From: Streptomyces seoulensis
GTDB lineage: Bacteria > Actinomycetota > Actinomycetes > Streptomycetales > Streptomycetaceae
Direction of reading: 5' to 3'
DNA: 64,000 bases
NCBI RefSeq assembly: GCF_022846655.1
Contig: NZ_AP025667.1
Span: forward strand, 3,819,001-3,883,000
Below the pieces are notes generated by a model, which worked only from the letters and a program-made list of their open reading frames with translations, did no database searches and was not told the DNA's origin. This document shows positions 59,515 to 64,000 of the stretch, in pieces. Positions within the stretch are counted from its first letter, which is position 1. Every line of letters begins with the position of its first letter. A program made the translations under genes and the position numbers.

Positions 59515-60513
59515 TCAGCTCGACGCCCGGTGGACGACGGTGGCGTCCAGCACGGTACGGACCTCGGGTTCGGCTCCTGGCCGGCGTACGGCGTGGTCGA
59601 CGAATCCGGCGAGGTCGCGGCCGGAGGGCAGTTCGATGCGGACGGTGCTGAGCCGGGGGCGCAACAGCCGCCCGAGCATGAGGTCGTCGGCGCCGATCAG
59701 GGCCACGTCCTCCGGAACGCGCACCCCGGCGTCCTGGAGGGCGCGCATCAGCAGCATCGCGTACTCGTCGTTGTAGGCGAACACGGCGTCGAGGTTCGAC
59801 TCGGCCCAACGGGCGGCCAGTTCACCGGCCGCCCGTTCCGTGTACGCGAGGGGCAGCGCGGTCACGGTGGCGTCGGTGCCGGCGAGGGCGCGGCGGACGC
59901 CCGCGAGGCGGGGGCGGGAGAAGACCTCCAGGCCGGGTTCCTCGGGCAGGATCACGCCGATCCGGCGGCGGCCGCGGGCGTGCAGGTGGGTGGCGGCGCG
60001 GTGGCCGACGACGGTGTGGTCCATCAGCAGGGCGTGCGCGCCCTCGACGCGCGCGGGGCCGAGGGTCACCACGGCGCGGGCCCCGGCCCGCTTGAGCACC
60101 GCGACGCCGTGCGGGCCGAGTCCCGAGCCGGGGGCCAGCACGGCGACGGGGCGTAACTCGGCCCAGGCGCGGGCGGATTCGTCGCTCTGGCCGACGGCGC
60201 CGTGCTGGACGACGGTGTAGTCGAGCCGTCCGAGAGCAGCCTGGAGTTCACCGAGGAAGCGGCTGTGGAGGGGGCCCACCGGGACGGTGGGGGCGGGCAT
60301 CAGGACCATACGGCTGTGTCCGGCGCGCAGGGCGCGGGCGGCGGCGTGCGGCACGTACCCGAGTTCACGGGCGGCGGCGTGGACGCGACGGCGCGTGGGC
60401 TCGCTGATCCGTACGGCGTCGGTGTCGTTGAGGACGTAGGACACGGTCGCGCGCGAGACGCCGGCCAGGCGGGCCACGTCGGCGCTCGTGGGCGTGTTCG
60501 GTATCTGCACCAT
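59515..60513 (-). CDS. LacI-family regulator
   Basis: LacI/GalR-type regulator of about 332 residues. The helix-turn-helix TSADVARLAGVSRATVSYVL is near the N-terminus, followed by YVPHAAARALRAG and a sugar-binding-like domain (NLDAVFAYNDEYAML, DVALIGADDLMLGRLL). The ATG at 60513 or one at 60525 could be the start; neither has a strong ribosome binding site. It ends two bases after the convergent thioredoxin gene and is divergent from a TetR gene. No sugar operon is adjacent, so its target is unclear. Confidence 0.9.
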   Translation of the reverse strand: MVQIPNTPTSADVARLAGVSRATVSYVLNDTDAVRISEPTRRRVHAAARELGYVPHAAARALRAGHSRMVLMPAPTVPVGPLHSRFLGELQAALGRLDYTVVQHGAVGQSDESARAWAELRPVAVLAPGSGLGPHGVAVLKRAGARAVVTLGPARVEGAHALLMDHTVVGHRAATHLHARGRRRIGVILPEEPGLEVFSRPRLAGVRRALAGTDATVTALPLAYTERAAGELAARWAESNLDAVFAYNDEYAMLLMRALQDAGVRVPEDVALIGADDLMLGRLLRPRLSTVRIELPSGRDLAGFVDHAVRRPGAEPEVRTVLDATVVHRASS

Positions 60514-60610
60514 GACAGGGCGCATCTTGGCAGAGGCGGCGGGGGCCGGTCCGGGCGGGGCGAGGTCGTACAGGACTGGACGAAAGCGGCCTGGAGTTTG
60601 CGCCGTCCGA

Positions 60611-60652
60611 CGAACATGTTCGCCACGAACTTGTTCGGAGCGAACATGTTCG
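60611..60652. promoter_or_regulatory. Three palindromic operators at 15-bp spacing
   Basis: The perfect palindrome CGAACATGTTCG occurs at 60611-60622 and 60641-60652; between them, CGAACTTGTTCG with one central mismatch is at 60626-60637. The centres are exactly 15 bases apart. The array ends 13 bases before the TetR start and is the likely autoregulatory operator; it may also affect the divergent LacI gene. Confidence 0.85.
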
Positions 60653-60665
60653 TTACCGTCCTGCC

Positions 60666-61328
60666 ATGACACCACCCCCCGGCTCCCGTCGGGAGCGACC
60701 CGCCAAGCCCGCCCTCACCCGGGAGGGCATCGTGGCCGCCGCGGTGGCGATCATGCGCGCCGAGGGGCTGCGCAAGGTCACCATGCGGCGACTGGCACAG
60801 GAGCTCGACACCGGCCCCGCCTCGCTCTACGTCTACGTCCGCAACACCGACGAACTGCACGCGGCCGTCCTGGACGAACTGCTCGGCAGCCTCCCACCCG
60901 TCCCCTCCGAGGGGACCTGGCGGCAGCGCCTGGAGCAGGTGCTCACGTCCTGTACGGCGATGCTGCTGGCCCATCCCGAGCTGGCGCGCTCCGCGCTGAC
61001 CGCGCGGCCGAGCGGACCGCACTACCTGAACCTGATCGAGACCCTGCTCGGCCTGCTCGCCGAGGGCGGGGTGCCGCGCGACCGCGCGGCCTGGGGCGTC
61101 GACCTGCTGCTCCAGCACGCCACCGCGACCGCCGCCGAGCACGCCGGTGAGGAGCCGGCGGACGACTGGCGCAACCTCGTCGGCGTCCTGCGCGAGGTGC
61201 CCGGGCGGACCCACCCGCACATCGCGGGCAGCGCCCACGTGCTGCTCTCGGGCACGCCCGAGAACCGGCTTTCGTGGGCCTTCCAGACCCTGATCAACGG
61301 CATCGAGCGGACCGCCGTACCCGACTGA
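60666..61328 (+). CDS. TetR-family regulator
   Basis: TetR regulator of 220 residues. The DNA-binding domain contains GIVAAAVAIMRAEGLRKVTM and RRLAQELDTGPASLYVYVRN; the C-terminal helical domain resembles the TetR_C_1 group associated with drug-responsive repressors. The start is the ATG at 60666. A FAD monooxygenase gene follows 17 bases after the stop, so regulator and enzyme are probably transcribed together and repressed via the three upstream palindromes. Confidence 0.93.
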   Translation: MTPPPGSRRERPAKPALTREGIVAAAVAIMRAEGLRKVTMRRLAQELDTGPASLYVYVRNTDELHAAVLDELLGSLPPVPSEGTWRQRLEQVLTSCTAMLLAHPELARSALTARPSGPHYLNLIETLLGLLAEGGVPRDRAAWGVDLLLQHATATAAEHAGEEPADDWRNLVGVLREVPGRTHPHIAGSAHVLLSGTPENRLSWAFQTLINGIERTAVPD

Positions 61329-61345
61329 GCCCCCAGGAGGCTTCC

Positions 61346-62512
61346 ATGACCGGCACCACCTCAGCCCCGCTCCCGCACCACCGGATAGCCGTCGTCGGCG
61401 CCGGACTCGGCGGGCTCACGCTCGCGCGGGTGCTGCACGCGCACGGCGTCGAGGCGGCGGTGTTCGACCTCGACCCCTCGCCGCGGGCCCGCACGCAGGG
61501 CGGGATGCTAGACATCCACGACGACACCGGCCAGGAGGCCCTGCGCGCGGCCGGGCTGCACGAGGCGTTCCTCGCGCGGGTCCACGCGGGCGGCCAGGCC
61601 GTCCGCGTCCTCGACCGGCACGCGGAGGCGCACTGGTCGCACGCGGACGACGGCAGGGGCGGCCGCCCCGAGATCGACCGGGGCGAACTGCGCGCGCTGC
61701 TGCTGGAGTCGCTGCCCGAGGGCGTGATCCGGTGGGGCGCGAAGGTGACCGGGGCGCGTGCGCTGGGCGGTGGGCGGCACGAGGTGACGCTCGCGGACGG
61801 CGGCGCCTTCACCACGGACCTGCTCGTGGGCGCGGACGGCGCCTGGTCGCGGGTGCGGCCGCTGGTGTCGGACGCGGTGCCCGCCTACACCGGGGTCTCG
61901 TTCGTCGAGGCCGACCTGTCGGCGGCCGACACCCGGCATCCGGTGAGCGCGGAGGTGGTCGGCGGCGGGATGCTGTTCGCGCTCGGCGCCGGGCGCGGGT
62001 TCCTCGCCCACCGGGAGCCGGACGGCAGCCTCCACGTGTACGCCGCTGTGGAGGCCCCGGAGGACTGGCTCGACGGCATCGACTTCACCGACGCCGAGGG
62101 GGCGGCGGACGCGGTGCTCAAGGAGTTCGACGGCTGGCACGAGAACCTGCGGGCCCTGGTCGCGGACGCGGACGCCCCGCTGGTGCCGCGCCGCATCCAC
62201 GCCCTCCCGGCCGGCCATCACTGGCCCCGCACACCGGGCGTCACGCTGCTCGGCGACGCGGCCCATCTGATGTCACCGTTCGCCGGAGAGGGCGCCAACC
62301 TGGCCCTGTTCGACGCCGCCGAACTGGCCCTCGCCCTCCTCGCCCACCCCGCCGACACCGAGGCGGCGCTCACGGCCTACGAGGAGCGGATGTTCACCCG
62401 TGCCGGGCGGTCGGCCACGGACTCGGCGCTCATGGGCGGGGTGCTGTTCCGGGCGGACGCTCCGCAGCGGCTGTCGGCGATGTTCGCGGGGCATCAGCCC
62501 TGGGCCCGGTAG
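61346..62512 (+). CDS. FAD-dependent monooxygenase (TetX-like)
   Basis: Class A flavoprotein monooxygenase of 388 residues. GAGLGGLTLARVLHAHG is the FAD fold, RTQGGMLDIHDD recalls TetX-type enzymes, DLLVGADGAWSRVR is the DG motif and LLGDAAHLMSPFAGEGANLA the second FAD site. AGGAGG seven bases before the ATG at 61346 fixes the start. Cotranscription with the drug-type TetR suggests modification of a xenobiotic or antibiotic; the substrate is not deducible. Confidence 0.92.
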   Translation: MTGTTSAPLPHHRIAVVGAGLGGLTLARVLHAHGVEAAVFDLDPSPRARTQGGMLDIHDDTGQEALRAAGLHEAFLARVHAGGQAVRVLDRHAEAHWSHADDGRGGRPEIDRGELRALLLESLPEGVIRWGAKVTGARALGGGRHEVTLADGGAFTTDLLVGADGAWSRVRPLVSDAVPAYTGVSFVEADLSAADTRHPVSAEVVGGGMLFALGAGRGFLAHREPDGSLHVYAAVEAPEDWLDGIDFTDAEGAADAVLKEFDGWHENLRALVADADAPLVPRRIHALPAGHHWPRTPGVTLLGDAAHLMSPFAGEGANLALFDAAELALALLAHPADTEAALTAYEERMFTRAGRSATDSALMGGVLFRADAPQRLSAMFAGHQPWAR

Positions 62513-63155
62513 CCGTGATCCGGTCCACCAGGTCCAGCCAGCCCGCTTCGAGGCGGCTCATCGGCATGCCGCACTGGCGGTGCAGGTGGTGGATCAGGGC
62601 GGGGTCCAGGTAGTTCAGGAGGGTCAGGGCCGACAGCTCGCAGTCGGCCTCCGGGAGCAACTGGCGCAGCAGGACCGTGAGATGGGTGCGCAGGGCCTGG
62701 ACCGAGGGGTGGGCGTAGCGGCGGGTGGGCTCCGGGAGGGCGGCGATCTGCAGGTCCAGTTGCTCGGCGGAGCGGTGCAGGACGGCCGTACCGAAGGCGC
62801 GGAGGCGGTCCAGCGGGGGTGCGCCGGGGCCCAGCGGGGGCGGGCCGCCGAGGAAGTCGGCCTGGAGACTGCGGGAGGAGTGGTCCAGCAGGGCGGTGAG
62901 CAGTCCGGTGCGGTCGCCGAAGCGGCGGAAGACGGTGCCCTTGCCGACCTTGGCCGCCGTGGCGACGGCCTCCATGGTCACCCCGGCCACGCCGTGCTCG
63001 GCGATCAGCCGGGTGGCCGCCTCCAGCAGCCGGGCCCGGTTGCGGGCGGCGTCGGCGCGCAGGCACGGCTCGTCAGGGCCGGTGCCGACCTCCAGCAGCA
63101 GGGGCGTGTCGAGGGGCTCCTGAGGCTGCGGGCAGGGCGGCAGAGCGCTGGACAT
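62430..63155 (-). CDS. TetR-family regulator of the FMN reductase gene
   Basis: TetR regulator of 241 residues. The helix-turn-helix domain has RARLLEAATRLIAEHGVAGV and TMEAVATAAKVGKGTVFRRF followed by GDRTGLLTALL. The start could be at 63155 or at Met codons further upstream (63173); no strong ribosome binding site decides. Its 3' end overlaps the convergent monooxygenase gene by 83 bases, unusually deep for two real genes. Two copies of a GGACC-type palindrome lie between it and the divergent reductase gene. Confidence 0.9.
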   Translation of the reverse strand: MSSALPPCPQPQEPLDTPLLLEVGTGPDEPCLRADAARNRARLLEAATRLIAEHGVAGVTMEAVATAAKVGKGTVFRRFGDRTGLLTALLDHSSRSLQADFLGGPPPLGPGAPPLDRLRAFGTAVLHRSAEQLDLQIAALPEPTRRYAHPSVQALRTHLTVLLRQLLPEADCELSALTLLNYLDPALIHHLHRQCGMPMSRLEAGWLDLVDRITATGPRADAPRTSPTAAAERPPGTAPRP

Positions 63156-63185
63156 GAAGACAGCGTAAAGCATGGGGAACAAAAC

Positions 63186-63235
63186 TGGACCCCGGTCCGG
63201 TTAAGGTGGTAGAAAATTAAACGGACCCCGGTCCG
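63186..63235. promoter_or_regulatory. Two operators in the TetR/FMN reductase intergenic region
   Basis: CGGACCCCGGTCCG at 63222-63235 is an inverted repeat of CGGACC and GGTCCG around CC; TGGACCCCGGTCCG at 63186-63199 differs by one base. The centres are 36 bases apart and flank an AT-rich stretch likely to be the promoter. Confidence 0.85.
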
Positions 63236-63276
63236 GATCGTTTCCAGCGTGTTTCACCACCCCTTGGAGTACCCCC

Positions 63277-63840
63277 ATGTCCGTTCGCATCCTCGCGCTC
63301 GTCGGCAGCCTCCGCGCCGGTTCGCACAACCGCCAGCTCGCCGAGGCGGCCGCCAAGCTCGCCCCCGAGGGCGCCGAGGTCGTGCTCTACGAGGGCCTGG
63401 CCGACGTTCCGTTCTACAACGAGGACATCGACGTCGAGGGCCAGGTCCCGGCCGCCGCCGCCGAGCTGCGCGCCGCCGCCCAGGCCGCCGACGCCTTCCT
63501 GGTCTTCTCCCCCGAGTACAACGGCACGATGCCGGCCGTGCTGAAGAACGCCATCGACTGGCTGTCCCGCCCGTACGGCGCCGGCGCCTTCGGCGGCAAG
63601 CCGGTCGCCGTCATCGGCACCGCGTTCGGCCAGTACGGCGGCGTGTGGGCGCAGGACGACACCCGCAAGGCCGTGGGCATCGCCGGCGGCAAGGTGATCG
63701 AGGACATCAAGCTCTCCATCCCCGGCTCCGTGACCCGCTTCGCCGAGACCCACCCGGCGGACGACACCGAGGTCGCCGCGCAGCTCACCGAGGTCGTCAC
63801 CCGCCTCCACGGCACCGTCGGCGACGTCATCGCCGCCTGA
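63277..63840 (+). CDS. NADPH-dependent FMN reductase
   Basis: Flavodoxin-fold reductase of 187 residues. The FMN phosphate loop is GSLRAGSHNRQLA; SPEYNGTMPAVLKNAIDWLS is the conserved flavin-binding segment. It reduces FMN, quinones or azo compounds at NADPH expense. GGAGT precedes the ATG at 63277. The divergent TetR with two operators suggests induction by an electrophile or drug. It may supply reduced flavin or detoxify quinones. A strong terminator follows. Confidence 0.93.
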   Translation: MSVRILALVGSLRAGSHNRQLAEAAAKLAPEGAEVVLYEGLADVPFYNEDIDVEGQVPAAAAELRAAAQAADAFLVFSPEYNGTMPAVLKNAIDWLSRPYGAGAFGGKPVAVIGTAFGQYGGVWAQDDTRKAVGIAGGKVIEDIKLSIPGSVTRFAETHPADDTEVAAQLTEVVTRLHGTVGDVIAA

Positions 63841-63854
63841 CCGCGACACGCCTT

Positions 63855-63889
63855 CAGGGGGCCGGAGTCCACTGGACTCCGGCCCCCTG
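63855..63889. terminator. Bidirectional hairpin
   Basis: Perfect 16-bp stem CAGGGGGCCGGAGTCC / GGACTCCGGCCCCCTG with a three-base loop, between the FMN reductase gene and the convergent partial SDR gene. Confidence 0.9.
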
Positions 63890-63904
63890 CGCGTGCGGCG
63901 GGAC

Positions 63905-64000
63905 CTACTTCGCGAACGCGTCCACGCCCGTCAGGCCGGCCGACAGCGCCCACAGCCTGGCCGCCTGCTCGGGGTCGGTCGCCCAGTCCTTGACCCCGCC
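63905..64000 (-). CDS. Short-chain dehydrogenase, 3' end only
   Basis: The last 31 codons and TAG stop of a gene entering from the right edge: GGVKDWATDPEQAARLWALS then AGLTGVDAFAK. The pattern DPEQAARLWALSxxLTG is a common C-terminus of NAD(P)-dependent SDR oxidoreductases. The catalytic part lies outside the window, so the assignment is tentative. Confidence 0.6.
   Translation of the reverse strand, partial: GGVKDWATDPEQAARLWALSAGLTGVDAFAK

Overview
This window is high-GC actinobacterial DNA, almost certainly from a Streptomyces chromosome. The GC content and strong G/C bias at third codon positions point there, as do the many GTG starts, the 4-bp GTGA/ATGA operon overlaps, a complete conservon (cvnABCD plus P450), a Streptomyces-type gas vesicle operon (gvpO-A-F-G-Y-Z-J-L-S-K), small Streptomyces protein families, and sugar ABC transporters encoded without their own ATPase. 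The mix of a biosynthetic cluster, catabolic operons, efflux pumps and many regulators suggests a chromosome-arm region. No rRNA, tRNA, CRISPR array, insertion sequence or prophage was found.

Region by region. 1-8538: the 5' part of a non-ribosomal peptide synthetase (C-A-T-C-A-T-C, minus strand, running off the left edge) preceded by an MbtH-like gene; the NRPS has a TTA codon at codon 55, suggesting bldA control. 8539-14300: a P450 with canonical motifs convergent with a conservon (CvnA kinase-like, CvnB roadblock, CvnC DUF742, CvnD GTPase, CvnE P450); the CvnE P450 lacks the EXXR motif, as in the CYP157 family. 14676-20824: a DUF6584-like gene, then an operon of a GH171 N-acetylmuramidase-like enzyme (NamZ/DUF1343), a double GNAT acetyltransferase and a sugar ABC transporter, then a DUF6480-like micro-protein. 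20913-24727: a UbiA prenyltransferase divergent from a type III PKS, an isoprenylcysteine-methyltransferase-like enzyme and a flavoprotein, resembling phenolic-lipid (srsABC-like) clusters, then a tiny acidic repeat protein. 25002-26956: an SDR and a YbdK-type carboxylate-amine ligase.

27075-33558: a complete gas vesicle operon, a putative companion gene downstream and a STAS protein upstream. 33966-41987: a DUF2993 protein, a TetR/MFS efflux pair with four palindromic operators (the TetR stop codon lies inside an 11-copy heptamer array), an aminotransferase, an SRPBCC protein, small membrane proteins and an MscS channel. 41998-50538: a galactoside operon (LacI, binding protein, two permeases, GH42, GH36). 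50607-56221: a MarR/MMPL efflux pair, small enzymes and an enoyl-CoA hydratase-family gene that overlaps the decayed 3' end of an acyl-CoA dehydrogenase gene. 56404-64000: TPR protein, peptide deformylase, a disulfide oxidoreductase, a thioredoxin with a near-perfect SigR promoter, a LacI regulator, a TetR/FAD-monooxygenase pair with three evenly spaced operators, a TetR/FMN-reductase pair with two operators, and the 3' end of an SDR gene.

Main themes: secondary metabolism (NRPS, type III PKS), scavenging of cell-wall sugars and galactosides through transporters that probably share a housekeeping ATPase, gas vesicle proteins, and several regulator/target pairs whose operators can be read directly. 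Protein identifications rest on motif recognition by eye; no database search was run.
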